NCBI RefSeq assembly: GCF_001667035.1
Contig: NZ_LZIR01000075.1
Coordinates: 1-64,000 of the forward strand
DNA: 64,000 nucleotides
From: Mycobacterium sp. 852002-51057_SCH5723018
Lineage (GTDB): Bacteria; Actinomycetota; Actinomycetes; Mycobacteriales; Mycobacteriaceae
Direction of reading: 5' to 3'
The translations under genes and the position numbers were made by a program. The notes below the pieces were generated by a model. That model ran no database searches. It was not told where the DNA came from and saw only the letters and a program-made list of their open reading frames with translations. Below, one piece after another: positions 41,660-51,373 of the stretch (positions within the stretch are counted from its first letter, which is position 1; the number at the start of each line of letters is the position of its first letter).

Positions 41660-44600
41660 GTGGCTGAGCCGACCGTCCTGCTGCTGTCGACGTCCGACAC
41701 GGACCTGATCAGCGCCCGGGCCAGCGGGAAGAACTATCGGTGGGCCAACCCGTCGCGCCTGTCCGATGAGGAGCTGCAGGAGCAGCTCGCCTTGCTACCA
41801 GACAATGCGGGGATCGTGGTGGTGCGCATCCTCGGCGGCTACCGGGCCTGGCAGAGCGGCATCGACGCGGTGATCGCCAGCGGGCTGCCGACGGTGCTGG
41901 TCAGCGGCGAACAGGCCGCCGACGCCGAGTTGACCGGCCTGTCCACCCTCGCGGCGGGCATTGCCGTGCAGGCGCACATCTACCTGGCCCATGGCGGCGT
42001 GGAAAACCTGCGCCAGCTGCACGCCTTCCTGTCGGACACGGTGCTGATGACCGGCTTCGGCTTCAGCCCGCCGGTGGTGACGCCGACCTGGGGCGAGCTG
42101 GAACGGCCGAACGCCAGGGTCACTGAAGGCCCGACGATCGCGGTGCTCTACTACCGCGCCCAGCAGCTGGCCGGCAACACCGCCTACATCGACGCGCTGT
42201 GCCGGGCCATCGAAGACGCCGGCGGGCAACCCCTGCCCGTCTACTGCGCCTCGCTCCGCACCGCCGAACCCGAACTGCTGCAACGGCTTAGCGACGCCGA
42301 TGCCATGGTGGTCACCGTGCTGGCCGCCGGGGGATTGAGACCCGCGACGGCGGCGGCCGGTGGCCAGGACGACAGCTGGAACGTCGAACACCTAGCGGCC
42401 CTGGACATCCCGATCCTGCAGGGCTTGTGCCTGACCAGCCCGCGTGACCAGTGGCGCGACAACGACGACGGCCTCAGCCCGCTCGACGTGGCCAGCCAGG
42501 TGGCGGTGCCCGAGTTCGACGGCCGCATCATCACGGTCCCGTTCTCCTTCAAGGAGATTGACGACGACGGGCTGATCTCCTATGTCGCCGATCCGGAACG
42601 CTGCGCGCGGGTCGCGGGGCTGGCCCTCCGGCACGCGCGGCTGCGGCACGTCGCACCGGCCGACAAGCGGGTGGCCCTGGTGTTTTCCGCCTATCCCACC
42701 AAGCACGCCCGGATCGGCAACGCGGTCGGCCTGGACACCCCGGCCAGCGCCGTCGCGCTGTTGCGGGCGATGCGCGATCACGGTTATCAGGTGGGCGATC
42801 TGCCCGGCGTCGAGGCCGGCGACGGTGATGCCCTGATCCACGCGTTGATCGAACGCGGCGGCCAAGACCCCGACTGGCTCACCGACGGACAGCTGGCCGG
42901 CAACCCGATCCGCGTCCGCGCCAGGGACTATCGCGCCTGGTTCGAGACCCTGCCCGGCGAGCTCACCGACGCGGTGCAGGCGCATTGGGGCCCGCCACCC
43001 GGCGACCTGTTCGTCGACCGCGCGGGCGACCCCGACGGCGAGATCGTCATCGCGGCAATGCAAGCCGGCAACCTGGTGCTGATGGTCCAGCCACCCCGCG
43101 GCTTCGGCGAAAAGCCCGTCGCCATCTACCACGACCCGGACCTGCCGCCCAGCCACCACTACCTGGCCGCCTACCACTGGCTGGACGCCGGATTCGGCGC
43201 TGACGCCGTGGTGCACCTGGGCAAGCACGGCAACCTGGAATGGCTGCCGGGCAAGACGCTGGGCATGTCGGCGGCGTGCGGACCCGACGCGGCGCTGGGC
43301 AACCTGCCGATGATCTACCCGTTTCTGGTCAACGATCCCGGCGAGGGCACCCAGGCCAAGCGGCGGGCCCACGCCGTGCTCGTCGACCATCTCATCCCGC
43401 CGATGGCGCGCGCCGAAACCTACGGCGACATAGCGCGTTTGGAGCAACTGCTCGACGAGCACGCCAACGTGGCCGCGCTGGATCCCGCCAAGCTGCCCGC
43501 CATCCGCCAGCAGATCTGGACGCTGATCCGGGCCGCCAAGATGGACCACGACCTGGGGCTGGCCGAGCGCCCGGAAGAGGACGCGTTCGACGACATGATC
43601 CTGCACGTCGACGGGTGGCTGTGTGAGATCAAGGACGTGCAGATCCGCGACGGGCTGCACATCCTCGGGCAAAGGCCAACCGGCGCCGCCGAACTCGACC
43701 TGGTGCTGGCCATCCTGCGGGCCCGTCAGCTGTTCGGCGGCGAACACGTCCTTCCTGGCTTGCGGCAGGCGCTGGGCCTGGCCGAGGACGGCACCGACGA
43801 ACGGTCCTCGGTCGACCAGGCCGAGGCCGCGGCCCGCCGGCTCGTCGCCGCGCTGCAGGCCAGCGGCTGGGATCCCGACGCCGTCGAAGGGATCACCGAC
43901 GACATCGACGTCGCGGCGGTGCTGCGGTTCGCGGCCACCGAGGTGGTGCCCAGGCTGGCCGGCAGCGCCGCCGAAATCGAGCAGGTGCTAAGGGCGTTGG
44001 ACGGCCACTTCATCCCCGCCGGCCCCTCGGGATCACCGCTGCGCGGCCTGGTCAACGTGCTGCCCACCGGCCGCAATTTCTATTCCGTCGACCCCAAGGG
44101 TGTGCCGTCCCGGCTGGCGTGGGAAGCCGGTGTGGCGCTGGCGGATTCGCTGCTGGCCCGGTACCGCAACGACCGCGGGGTGTGGCCGCAATCGGTGGGC
44201 CTGTCTGTGTGGGGCACCTCGGCGATGCGCACCGCGGGTGACGACATCGCCGAAGTCCTTGCGTTGCTGGGTGTTCGACCGGTGTGGGACGACGCGTCGC
44301 GACGGGTCGTCGGCCTGACGGCGATTCCGCTGGCCGAGCTGGGGCGCCCGCGCATCGACGTCACCGTGCGGATATCCGGGTTCTTCCGCGACGCCTTCCC
44401 GCACGTCGTGACCATGCTCGACGACGCGGTGCGGTTGGTCGCCGACCTCGACGAGCCGGAGTGCGACAATTACGTGCGCGCGCACGCCCAGGCCGACCTC
44501 GCCCAGCATGGCGACCAAAGACGCTCCACAACAAGGATTTTCGGGTCCAAGCCGGGAACCTACGGCGCCGGGCTGCTCCAGCTGATCGACAGCCGCAACT

Positions 44601-45247
44601 GGCGCGACGACGCCGACCTCGCGCAGGTGTACACCGCCTGGGGCGGGTTCGCCTACGGCCGCGGTTTGGACGGTCGGCCTGCCGCCGAAGATATGAACCG
44701 CCAGTACCGGCGCATCGCGGTGGCCGCCAAGAACACCGACACCCGCGAACACGACATCGCCGACTCCGACGACTACTTCCAGTACCACGGCGGCATGGTG
44801 GCCACCGTGCGGGCGCTGACCGGGCAGGCGCCGGCCGCCTACATCGGCGACAACACGCGGCCCGACGCCATCCGCACCCGCACCCTGTCGGAGGAGACCG
44901 CCCGGGTGTTCCGCGCCCGCGTGGTCAATCCGCGCTGGATGGCCGCGATGCGCCGGCACGGCTACAAGGGCGCGTTCGAGATGGCGGCGACGGTGGACTA
45001 CCTGTTCGGCTACGACGCCACCGCGGGGGTGATGGCCGACTGGATGTACGAGCAGTTGACCGAGCGCTACATGCTTGATCCGGAGAACCGCAAGTTCATG
45101 GCGGAATCCAACCCATGGGCGCTGCACGGCATGGCCGAACGGCTGCTGGAGGCCGCCGGCCGCGGCATGTGGGCGGACCCGCGGCCGGAAACGCTCGACG
45201 GCCTGCGCCAGGCGCTACTGGAAACCGAGGGTGATCTCGAGGGCTGA
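41660..45247 (+). CDS. cobN: Cobaltochelatase large subunit CobN
   Basis: 1195 residues from a GTG. Large ATP-dependent chelatase subunit that inserts cobalt into hydrogenobyrinic acid a,c-diamide, working with CobS and CobT-like AAA subunits not in this window. Conserved blocks: VFSAYPTKHARIGNAVGLDTP, HLGKHGNLEWLPGKTLG, IYPFLVNDPGEGTQAKRR, PTGRNFYSVDPKGVPS, FGSKPGTYGAGLLQLID and AYIGDNTRPDAIRTRTLSEE. Length equals what I recall for Rv2062c. Cytoplasmic. A short gap separates it from the convergent SDR gene. Confidence 0.96.
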   Translation: MAEPTVLLLSTSDTDLISARASGKNYRWANPSRLSDEELQEQLALLPDNAGIVVVRILGGYRAWQSGIDAVIASGLPTVLVSGEQAADAELTGLSTLAAGIAVQAHIYLAHGGVENLRQLHAFLSDTVLMTGFGFSPPVVTPTWGELERPNARVTEGPTIAVLYYRAQQLAGNTAYIDALCRAIEDAGGQPLPVYCASLRTAEPELLQRLSDADAMVVTVLAAGGLRPATAAAGGQDDSWNVEHLAALDIPILQGLCLTSPRDQWRDNDDGLSPLDVASQVAVPEFDGRIITVPFSFKEIDDDGLISYVADPERCARVAGLALRHARLRHVAPADKRVALVFSAYPTKHARIGNAVGLDTPASAVALLRAMRDHGYQVGDLPGVEAGDGDALIHALIERGGQDPDWLTDGQLAGNPIRVRARDYRAWFETLPGELTDAVQAHWGPPPGDLFVDRAGDPDGEIVIAAMQAGNLVLMVQPPRGFGEKPVAIYHDPDLPPSHHYLAAYHWLDAGFGADAVVHLGKHGNLEWLPGKTLGMSAACGPDAALGNLPMIYPFLVNDPGEGTQAKRRAHAVLVDHLIPPMARAETYGDIARLEQLLDEHANVAALDPAKLPAIRQQIWTLIRAAKMDHDLGLAERPEEDAFDDMILHVDGWLCEIKDVQIRDGLHILGQRPTGAAELDLVLAILRARQLFGGEHVLPGLRQALGLAEDGTDERSSVDQAEAAARRLVAALQASGWDPDAVEGITDDIDVAAVLRFAATEVVPRLAGSAAEIEQVLRALDGHFIPAGPSGSPLRGLVNVLPTGRNFYSVDPKGVPSRLAWEAGVALADSLLARYRNDRGVWPQSVGLSVWGTSAMRTAGDDIAEVLALLGVRPVWDDASRRVVGLTAIPLAELGRPRIDVTVRISGFFRDAFPHVVTMLDDAVRLVADLDEPECDNYVRAHAQADLAQHGDQRRSTTRIFGSKPGTYGAGLLQLIDSRNWRDDADLAQVYTAWGGFAYGRGLDGRPAAEDMNRQYRRIAVAAKNTDTREHDIADSDDYFQYHGGMVATVRALTGQAPAAYIGDNTRPDAIRTRTLSEETARVFRARVVNPRWMAAMRRHGYKGAFEMAATVDYLFGYDATAGVMADWMYEQLTERYMLDPENRKFMAESNPWALHGMAERLLEAAGRGMWADPRPETLDGLRQALLETEGDLEG

Positions 45248-45258
45248 GCAGGCAGCTG

Positions 45259-46062
45259 TCAGATGAAATCCGACCCGCCGTCCACGTTGACCGTGGCGCC
45301 CGTGACGTAACCGTTTCGCCGCGACGCCAGGTAGGCCGTAATGGAAGCGACCTCTTCGGGAAGTCCGGCGCGGCCGAGGTCGCAGGGCTGGTGAAAGTTG
45401 TTGTCGATCCAGGTCATGACATCGACCGGATTAGTGGCGTCGAGGCCATCGGCGGCGAGGATGTCTTTGAGCACTTCGGTGAAGCTCGCAGTCACAATGG
45501 TTCCGGGGCACACGCAGTTGACCAGTATGCCCTCCTTGGCAAGGCTTTTCGATAAGTTCTTGGTGACACTGGCCAATGCCGCCTTCGATGCCGTGTAGGC
45601 GACGATGCGCGGATTTTGCCGCTGAATCGAGTGCGCGGACAGCGTCACGATGCGTGCCCAGTCCGCGGCGCGCAGCAACGGCAACGAGGCGCGGATCGAT
45701 CGCACGGCCGACATCGTGCCGAGTGTGAAGGCTTCGTCCCATTGTGTGTCGTCCATCTGCTCGAAATAGCCGTCGCCCGGTCCAATTGTGTGAACCAGGC
45801 TATTGAGTTGGCCCCAACGTTCCGAGACCGCGGCGAAGCCATCGGCGATGGACTCGGCATCACCCATATCCACGCTGATCCCTAGGGCATCCGGAGCGCC
45901 CGCCTCGCGCAGCGTTAGCACGGCGGCGTCGAGCGCTCCTCGGCTTCTCGCCATCACCGCGACGCTGGCTCCCTCAGCCGCAAGGGTTTCGGCGATAGCC
46001 AGCCCCATACCCTTGCTGCCGCCCGTGACCACGGCCGTCGATCCCGCGAAGCCCAGGTCCAT
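45259..46062 (-). CDS. Short-chain dehydrogenase/reductase
   Basis: 267 residues. Classical SDR: TGGSKGMG at residues 13-20, the SLVHTIGPGDG segment in place of NNAG, catalytic Ser in VTLSAHS, YTASK active-site motif and VNCVCPGTI. C-terminal GATVNVDGGSDFI is typical. NAD(P)-dependent oxidoreductase of unknown substrate; not an H37Rv cob-region gene. It is the last gene of a minus-strand run with the TetR regulator (31 bases apart), sulfotransferase and DUF1214 protein, perhaps a small catabolic or modification cluster. Confidence 0.88.
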   Translation of the reverse strand: MDLGFAGSTAVVTGGSKGMGLAIAETLAAEGASVAVMARSRGALDAAVLTLREAGAPDALGISVDMGDAESIADGFAAVSERWGQLNSLVHTIGPGDGYFEQMDDTQWDEAFTLGTMSAVRSIRASLPLLRAADWARIVTLSAHSIQRQNPRIVAYTASKAALASVTKNLSKSLAKEGILVNCVCPGTIVTASFTEVLKDILAADGLDATNPVDVMTWIDNNFHQPCDLGRAGLPEEVASITAYLASRRNGYVTGATVNVDGGSDFI

Positions 46063-46093
46063 CCGTGTCTCCCTCTGATTGGTGTGCGGTTGG

Positions 46094-46750
46094 TCAAACC
46101 TGGGCGATCGCTTCCGCCGTCACGCCCAGCCCGCCCAAGCAGAAACGAAGCGCGCGTTGGCGGACGTTGTCGCGGTCACAATCGCCGGTCGTCCATTGCC
46201 GCTCGATGGCCGCCCACACCACGGCGTGGATGGCCTGCGCGTCGGTCACCGGATCGATGTGATGGAACACCCCGTGCTGCAGGCCGCGTTGAAGCGCTTC
46301 GCTCAGCGGCTTGAGCAACTGCTCGTACGCCGGCTGGACAAGACTGGGGGAGGCGAACATCTGCGATTGGGCTTCCAGCGACACGCGGCGTAAATCGGAT
46401 TTGATGTTGTCATCGAATGCCAAGTCGAGACGTCCATCGATCCACGCCGCCACCGCGCCGATCTCCGTGGTGGCATAAGCCATCCGGCGTCGTAGTCGCC
46501 GTTCCTCCACGCGCGCCATTTCAAGGAAGAGCGCGGCCACCAGTTGGTCCTTGGAGTCGAAATGCCGATAGAACGCGCGGGTGCCCAATGCGGCTCCGTC
46601 AAGGACCGCGGCGATGCTGAGTCCTCGAATGCCATGCTCCCGCAGCGTTTTGGACGCGGCGGTCAAGATTTCGCGGCGCACCGCAGGGTCGGGAGGCAGT
46701 TTGTCGCGTCGCCGCCTGCGAGGAGTGCCCACCGGGTCAGGCCGTCGCAT
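46094..46750 (-). CDS. TetR/AcrR family transcriptional regulator
   Basis: 218 residues from the ATG at 46750. The N-terminal basic stretch (PRRRRRDKLPPDP) precedes a helix-turn-helix domain: REILTAASKTLREHGIRGLSIAAVLDGAALGTRAFYRHFDSKDQLVAALF. The C-terminal ligand-binding domain has no recognised specificity. Its start overlaps the end of the sulfotransferase gene by 14 bases, so it is probably co-transcribed and controls the surrounding cluster. Confidence 0.88.
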   Translation of the reverse strand: MRRPDPVGTPRRRRRDKLPPDPAVRREILTAASKTLREHGIRGLSIAAVLDGAALGTRAFYRHFDSKDQLVAALFLEMARVEERRLRRRMAYATTEIGAVAAWIDGRLDLAFDDNIKSDLRRVSLEAQSQMFASPSLVQPAYEQLLKPLSEALQRGLQHGVFHHIDPVTDAQAIHAVVWAAIERQWTTGDCDRDNVRQRALRFCLGGLGVTAEAIAQV

Positions 46751-47882
46751 CGTAGGCGGCGAGGTAGTCCGCAAACCGCTCACGAACACCCTCGGGGGTC
46801 AGGCCGTAGTCGGCGAGCTCGTAGTCGTGGGTACCGCGCGAGCCCGGTCGATGTCCTTGCGCCCATTGCGTGACCGCGCGCAAAGTGGCATCGGTAAAGG
46901 TCAAACCCAGGGAGTCGTAGCTGGTTTGCAGCGTGCGTACCGGATCGGTTCGCAAGTCGGCGAAGGAGACGTCGGCGAATCGGTCGTCGCCCACCCGGCG
47001 ACGGAAATCCATTGCCCGCCGCACCCCTTCGACCCAGCTGTCGAGCTGCTCGGCGCCCAGCTCCTTGGCGTCGTTGCGGTCGCTACTCCAGCTTCGCACG
47101 TACTGGATAAGGCTGCACACCGAAGCCATCACCTTGGCCGGATCACGGTGACTCCACAGGAATTTGGCGTTCGGATAGGCCTCAACGAGCGCGTCGAGGG
47201 CGAACATATGCACGGGGGTCTTGAGGTGCCATAGAACCGGCGGGCAGTGCCATTGCAACAGCTTGAGCACTCGCCGGTGGAACGCGTACGTCCCGCGCAT
47301 GTCGCAATCCATCAGCCACGCCAGATATCTGGGTGCGCGGACGGCGCCGTCGAAGTGGAATGTACGGAAGCTCATTCCCATCAGGTCCTGGCATTCGGTC
47401 GGCGCCGTAGGCTCGGAGTTGTACAGCGTTTTCATCAACGGGAACATGTCATCGAGCATCTTCAGACCGGCCTCGGCCTGTGCGATCCGCGGGTCGCTGT
47501 GTTGGGTTGCGGCCTCCGGCGGCGGGGTGGGTGCTTGGGATTCCCACATGCGCAATGACCGGAACTGGGGGTCGGCAGCCACCAGCTGGCTCAGCGCGGT
47601 GGTCCCGGTGCGGGGCAATCCGATCACGAAGATCGGTCCGCCGACTACTTGGTGGTCGATCTCGGGGTGCTGAGCATAGGCGTCCTCGATCTTGAGGCGT
47701 TGAATCAGGGCGTTGCTGATGGTGGCGTGCTGGATGACCCGGCCCACGTCGTTGAGGTCAGCCTCAGTATTCAGCGCTTCAACGATGCGTTCGAGACCCT
47801 CGCGATAGTAGGACGAACCGAAGTCCTCGAGACCGGTTGCGGCGCAGGCGCCTTCCTCTAACTCGTCAGCGTCGAAGGTCAT
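46737..47882 (-). CDS. Sulfotransferase family protein
   Basis: 381 residues. PAPS-binding 5'-phosphosulfate loop FVIGLPRTGTTALS (about residues 85-98), and the 3'-phosphate loop region FLWSHRDPAKVMASVCSL. Helical N-terminus typical of mycobacterial sulfotransferases of the Sulfotransfer_3 group. Transfers sulfate to an unknown acceptor, possibly a lipid or sterol. Its ATG overlaps the stop of the DUF1214 gene, giving translational coupling. This gene set is not in H37Rv at this position. Confidence 0.88.
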   Translation of the reverse strand: MTFDADELEEGACAATGLEDFGSSYYREGLERIVEALNTEADLNDVGRVIQHATISNALIQRLKIEDAYAQHPEIDHQVVGGPIFVIGLPRTGTTALSQLVAADPQFRSLRMWESQAPTPPPEAATQHSDPRIAQAEAGLKMLDDMFPLMKTLYNSEPTAPTECQDLMGMSFRTFHFDGAVRAPRYLAWLMDCDMRGTYAFHRRVLKLLQWHCPPVLWHLKTPVHMFALDALVEAYPNAKFLWSHRDPAKVMASVCSLIQYVRSWSSDRNDAKELGAEQLDSWVEGVRRAMDFRRRVGDDRFADVSFADLRTDPVRTLQTSYDSLGLTFTDATLRAVTQWAQGHRPGSRGTHDYELADYGLTPEGVRERFADYLAAYDATA

Positions 47883-49111
47883 CGTCCGAACCTTTCGCGC
47901 ACAGCGCGCCGGCGTGCCACGAGGATGGATTTCCGCTCTTCGGGGGTGACCACTGCGGTGTCCGAAGGCAATTCTGCCCGAATATTGCCGACGGGCACGA
48001 CTCGCGTCGTCGGTGTCGGCGCCGTCTTGGTGCGCACACAGCGCAGGATGATGGGACCGTTGCTGTAGCCGGCGGTGTCAAGCCAATTCGCGACCCCGGG
48101 ATCCTCGGCACTCAACACCATGCGGACGAGGCCGTCGGAATCCACCGCGGCCTGATGGGCGTTCAGACTGGATTGGTGCCGCCCGTAATGAATGGTTTCC
48201 CACCACGGGTTGCCGATCGAAAAGCTCCAGTAAATCCCTTCCGGCGGTTCCACTTCGACGATGAGTGCCTCGTCGGGGTGCAGCTCCCACCGGCCGATCA
48301 CCGGCCTGTTCTCCGCGGCGGCTCCGATGTCGGTGCGGTCGATGGGCGGCAGGAACCCGTTCGATGGGGCCGCCGCACCGAACTGCAAGAAGAACGCCAG
48401 GTTGTCCTGGACGAAGTCGCCGAGGGCGACCAGTTGCCTCGTCACCGCCTGCTGCGGATCGACCGGACGGCTGGTGGCCTCCACCGCGCGGCCTAGCCGC
48501 TCAATGCGCAGCGACGATGCCACCTCGGTCTCCCAGTCGTAGAAGAAGTGCCGCACCGTCAACGTGGGATGCTCGCCGTCGATACGCATCCAATTGCCCG
48601 TTCGTTCCGTCTGTCCTGAGGCTGATAGCACCACCTCGAAGTTTCCGTCGGCATCCACCTCGAGTTCGTCGACCAGTTCGTTCGCCGTTGCCGCGATGCC
48701 GTTCATCGTCTGCAGCCCGACGTAGCGGGCGGTGCCGCGATTGCCGAACAGTCGGTAACTTTCCCCGCCGCGCAGCACGGCACGGGCGTAAACGCAGTCC
48801 GGACACTCCATTCCCCAAGTCACGACGTCATCGGTACTGGTGCGTTGCACAGACAGGATCGGATCCGGATCAAACCGCAACACCTCATCGATACCCGCGG
48901 TGAGCAGCACGAGGAGATGTCGTATGCCCGCGGCGAGGTCGACCCGATTTCGGCTCGCCGGCTCGGACTCCACAGTCTGCGCGGCTTCGCGGAGCCGGTC
49001 CATCAGGTACGACCACGCGTGTGGCAGGTCGACGTTGCGGGGGTCCCCGGATAGCGCCGCCTCGGCAATCGAGAACGGCAACCACGCCATTGGCTTCATC
49101 GGGTCGCTCAT
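47879..49111 (-). CDS. DUF1214/DUF1254-type protein
   Basis: 410 residues from the ATG at 49111. Matches proteins annotated DUF1214, beta-rich with conserved WGMECPDCVYARAVLRGGESYRLFGNRGTARYVGLQ, then PEGIYWSFSIGNPWWETIHYGRHQSSLN and a basic C-terminus (RKSILVARRRAVRERFG). Function unknown. First gene of the minus-strand cluster with sulfotransferase, TetR and SDR; such genes often accompany sulfotransferases in environmental mycobacteria, as I recall. Confidence 0.75.
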   Translation of the reverse strand: MSDPMKPMAWLPFSIAEAALSGDPRNVDLPHAWSYLMDRLREAAQTVESEPASRNRVDLAAGIRHLLVLLTAGIDEVLRFDPDPILSVQRTSTDDVVTWGMECPDCVYARAVLRGGESYRLFGNRGTARYVGLQTMNGIAATANELVDELEVDADGNFEVVLSASGQTERTGNWMRIDGEHPTLTVRHFFYDWETEVASSLRIERLGRAVEATSRPVDPQQAVTRQLVALGDFVQDNLAFFLQFGAAAPSNGFLPPIDRTDIGAAAENRPVIGRWELHPDEALIVEVEPPEGIYWSFSIGNPWWETIHYGRHQSSLNAHQAAVDSDGLVRMVLSAEDPGVANWLDTAGYSNGPIILRCVRTKTAPTPTTRVVPVGNIRAELPSDTAVVTPEERKSILVARRRAVRERFGR

Positions 49112-49241
49112 GTGTCCCCGCTTCGGTCGGTGTTCCCAACGCCCTTAAATGAAAACCGGGTTTACGTTTAATGCCCGCTGACTATCGCAGCTGATGGGCG
49201 TGAATGTCAACGCCGCATCCGCTCCGCGGTAGGTTGACACC

Positions 49242-49628
49242 GTGACGACCACCTTCGCCGACCTCGCCAAGTCGCGATACATCCTGCTGACCACCTTCAC
49301 CAAGGACGGCCGGCCGAAGCCCACTCCCATCTGGACCGCCTTGGACGGGGACCGGCTGCTCGTCATCACCGAGGCAAAGTCGTGGAAGGTCAAGCGGATC
49401 CGCAATACGCCCCGCGTGACGATGGCCACCTGCACCATGCGCGGCCGTCCGACGAGCGAGGTGGTCGAGGGCACCGCGACCATCCTCGACAAGTCCGAAA
49501 CCGCCGCCGTGTACGACGCGATCGGCAAGCGGTACGGCGTCATGGGCAAGGTCTTCAACTTTTTCAGCAAGATGCGCGGCGGCATGGAAAGCAACGTCGG
49601 CCTCGAGCTCAAAGTGGCCGCGCCCTAA
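49242..49628 (+). CDS. PPOX-class F420-dependent oxidoreductase, Rv2061c-like
   Basis: 128 residues from a GTG. Split-barrel flavin/F420-binding fold: TFADLAKSRYILLTTFTKDGRPKPTPIWTALDGDRLLVITEAKSWKVKRIRNTPRV, with the Ser/Lys-rich cofactor loop. Residues VGLELKVAAP end it. Substrate unknown. Five bases before the DJ-1/PfpI-like gene, so they form one operon. Equivalent to Rv2061c, downstream of cobN in the H37Rv order, though here the SDR/sulfotransferase cluster intervenes. Confidence 0.9.
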   Translation: MTTTFADLAKSRYILLTTFTKDGRPKPTPIWTALDGDRLLVITEAKSWKVKRIRNTPRVTMATCTMRGRPTSEVVEGTATILDKSETAAVYDAIGKRYGVMGKVFNFFSKMRGGMESNVGLELKVAAP

Positions 49629-49633
49629 CGCAA

Positions 49634-50488
49634 ATGGGCACCGTCCTGATCCCGATTCCGGATCGTGACTTCGACCCGACCGAGGTCGCAGTCAGCTGGC
49701 GCGTCCTGGCCAGGGACGGCCACCGGGTGGTTTTCGCCACCGAAAGCGGCGCGCCGGGGGTCGCCGACGACATCATGGTGACCGGCCGCGGCTTGGACCT
49801 GTGGTCCGCGCTACCGGTGTTAGGGTCCATTCCGCTGGTCGGCCTGATGCTGCGGGCCAACAAGGACGGCCGCGACGCTTACGGGGAGATGCTGCGGTCA
49901 CCCGAGTACCAGCGCCCGCTCGCCTGGGAGCGGGCCAGCCTCGACGGCGTCGACGCGCTGCTCTTGCCCGGCGGGCATCGCGCCCGCGGAATGCGCAGCT
50001 ACATCGACAGCGAGCTACTTCAGCGGCTCGTCGTCGACGCGTTGGCCCGCGGGCTCGTGGTGGCCGCAATCTGTCACGGTGTGCTGCTCGCCGCGCGCAG
50101 CGTGGATCCCGGCACCGGCCGCTCGGTGCTCTACGGTCGCAAGACCACCGCGTTGACGTGGGCCATGGAACGCCTGGCCTGGCGCCTCACCCGGATCACC
50201 CGATTCTGGGATCCCAACTACTACCGGACCTACACCGAGGAAGCCGGCCAGCCCGGCGGCTACATGTCCGTGCAGTCGGAAGTCACTCGCGCACTTAAAG
50301 ATTCGACGGATTTCTGCGACGTCACCCGCGGCTCGCCGCACGCCTGGCTGAAGGCGTCGGGCATGGTGAGGGACACCGCGACCGACTCACGGCCGGCGTT
50401 CGTCGTCGACGACGGCAACTACGTCTCGGCGCGCTGGCCGGGAGACACCCATACCTTCGCCGGCGTGCTGTCGCAAAAGCTCAACTGA
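49634..50488 (+). CDS. DJ-1/PfpI-family (type 1 glutamine amidotransferase-like) protein
   Basis: 284 residues from the ATG at 49634. DJ-1/PfpI fold with the nucleophile elbow AAICHGVLLAA (Cys148) and the preceding VDALLLPGGHRARGMR. The N-terminus, VLIPIPDRDFDPTEVAVSWRVL, is the usual start of this group. Could be a chaperone, glyoxalase or hydrolase; no partner synthase domain is present. Follows the flavoprotein gene by five bases. The frame upstream is open in antisense-like fashion but has no homology. Confidence 0.85.
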   Translation: MGTVLIPIPDRDFDPTEVAVSWRVLARDGHRVVFATESGAPGVADDIMVTGRGLDLWSALPVLGSIPLVGLMLRANKDGRDAYGEMLRSPEYQRPLAWERASLDGVDALLLPGGHRARGMRSYIDSELLQRLVVDALARGLVVAAICHGVLLAARSVDPGTGRSVLYGRKTTALTWAMERLAWRLTRITRFWDPNYYRTYTEEAGQPGGYMSVQSEVTRALKDSTDFCDVTRGSPHAWLKASGMVRDTATDSRPAFVVDDGNYVSARWPGDTHTFAGVLSQKLN

Positions 50489-50499
50489 GGCAATGCATT

Positions 50500-50598
50500 T
50501 CAGTGCCGCGTCATGCCACCGTCGCGCCGCCACCACTGGTACAGGCTGTTGAGGTCGGGCCCACCGTTGACGGTGGCCAGTAGCAGCTGAGGGTCGCG
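50500..50598 (-). pseudogene. Possible C-terminal remnant of a gene
   Basis: In the 114-base gap between two convergent genes the minus strand reads, without a start codon, TVNGGPDLNSLYQWWRRDGG followed by six residues and a TGA at 50500. The amino-acid pattern looks like coding sequence rather than random GC-rich DNA. It sits directly after the dienelactone-hydrolase stop. I do not recognise the family; it could be the end of a decayed gene or chance. Confidence 0.25.
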
Positions 50599-50602
50599 GG
50601 GG

Positions 50603-51301
50603 CTATTCCTGCTTCAGGTGCTCGCCGAAGAAGGCGAAGACCCGGCGCCAGGCGTCCTCGGTGGCTGCCTCGTCGTAACCGAAACCGGCGATGCGAAGCA
50701 GTGGCTGGGCGGGGAGCGTGTTCGCGAAGCTGTGCCCGACGCCGGGGTAGACCTTGATGTCGGTGGTGATCTGTCTGGCGGCGGTCACTTCACGGAATTT
50801 GTCGGGCGCGCCCCTGCCCAGCGGATCGCGCCCGCCGAAGCTCGCCACGATCGGGCAGGCCCCGTCCAGCGTTTGGTCGAGGTTGCGGGGCAGGGGAGTG
50901 CCGTAGAACGGCGCCGAGGCGCCAAAACCCTTGGGCGACATGACGAGCGCGAAGTGGCCGCCCATGCAGAAGCCGGCGATGCCAACGCGACCGGAGCACT
51001 CCTGCATCCCCTGCAGGTGATCGCGCGCGGCCAGAATGTCGTCAAGGGCGCGGCCCCGCTGCGTCTGCATCTCGCGCATGACTCGGGTGATGCAGCGGAT
51101 GCGGCCACCCCGCGAATACAGATTCGGGGTGAGCGCCGCATACCCTGCCCGGGCGATGCGCTCGTTGATGGCCTCCTTGTCCCGCCGATAGCCGAGTGCG
51201 TCGTGGATGACCACCACGCCCGGCCACGGTCCTTGCCCTTGGGGAAGGTTCAGCAGTGCCTCGATGCGTCCGTCCGGCGTATCGATCTGAATCGTCGTCA
51301 T
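50603..51301 (-). CDS. Dienelactone hydrolase family protein, Rv2054-like
   Basis: 232 residues from the ATG at 51301. Alpha/beta hydrolase of the dienelactone group: oxyanion region VVVIHDALGYRRDKEAINERIARAGY, nucleophile elbow GIAGFCMGGHFA with Cys112 in place of Ser, Asp in FGGRDPLG and catalytic His in YPGVGHSFAN. Cytoplasmic; natural substrate unknown. The frame stays open upstream across the divergent fxsA gene but without homology. 72 bases from the fxsA start. Confidence 0.92.
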   Translation of the reverse strand: MTTIQIDTPDGRIEALLNLPQGQGPWPGVVVIHDALGYRRDKEAINERIARAGYAALTPNLYSRGGRIRCITRVMREMQTQRGRALDDILAARDHLQGMQECSGRVGIAGFCMGGHFALVMSPKGFGASAPFYGTPLPRNLDQTLDGACPIVASFGGRDPLGRGAPDKFREVTAARQITTDIKVYPGVGHSFANTLPAQPLLRIAGFGYDEAATEDAWRRVFAFFGEHLKQE

Positions 51302-51373
51302 AGCGTCATCTAACTGCAGCCGCGTCGTGTCCCACCAGGGAACTCCGCCGTGGCCGGCGGACGTTGGCATGAC

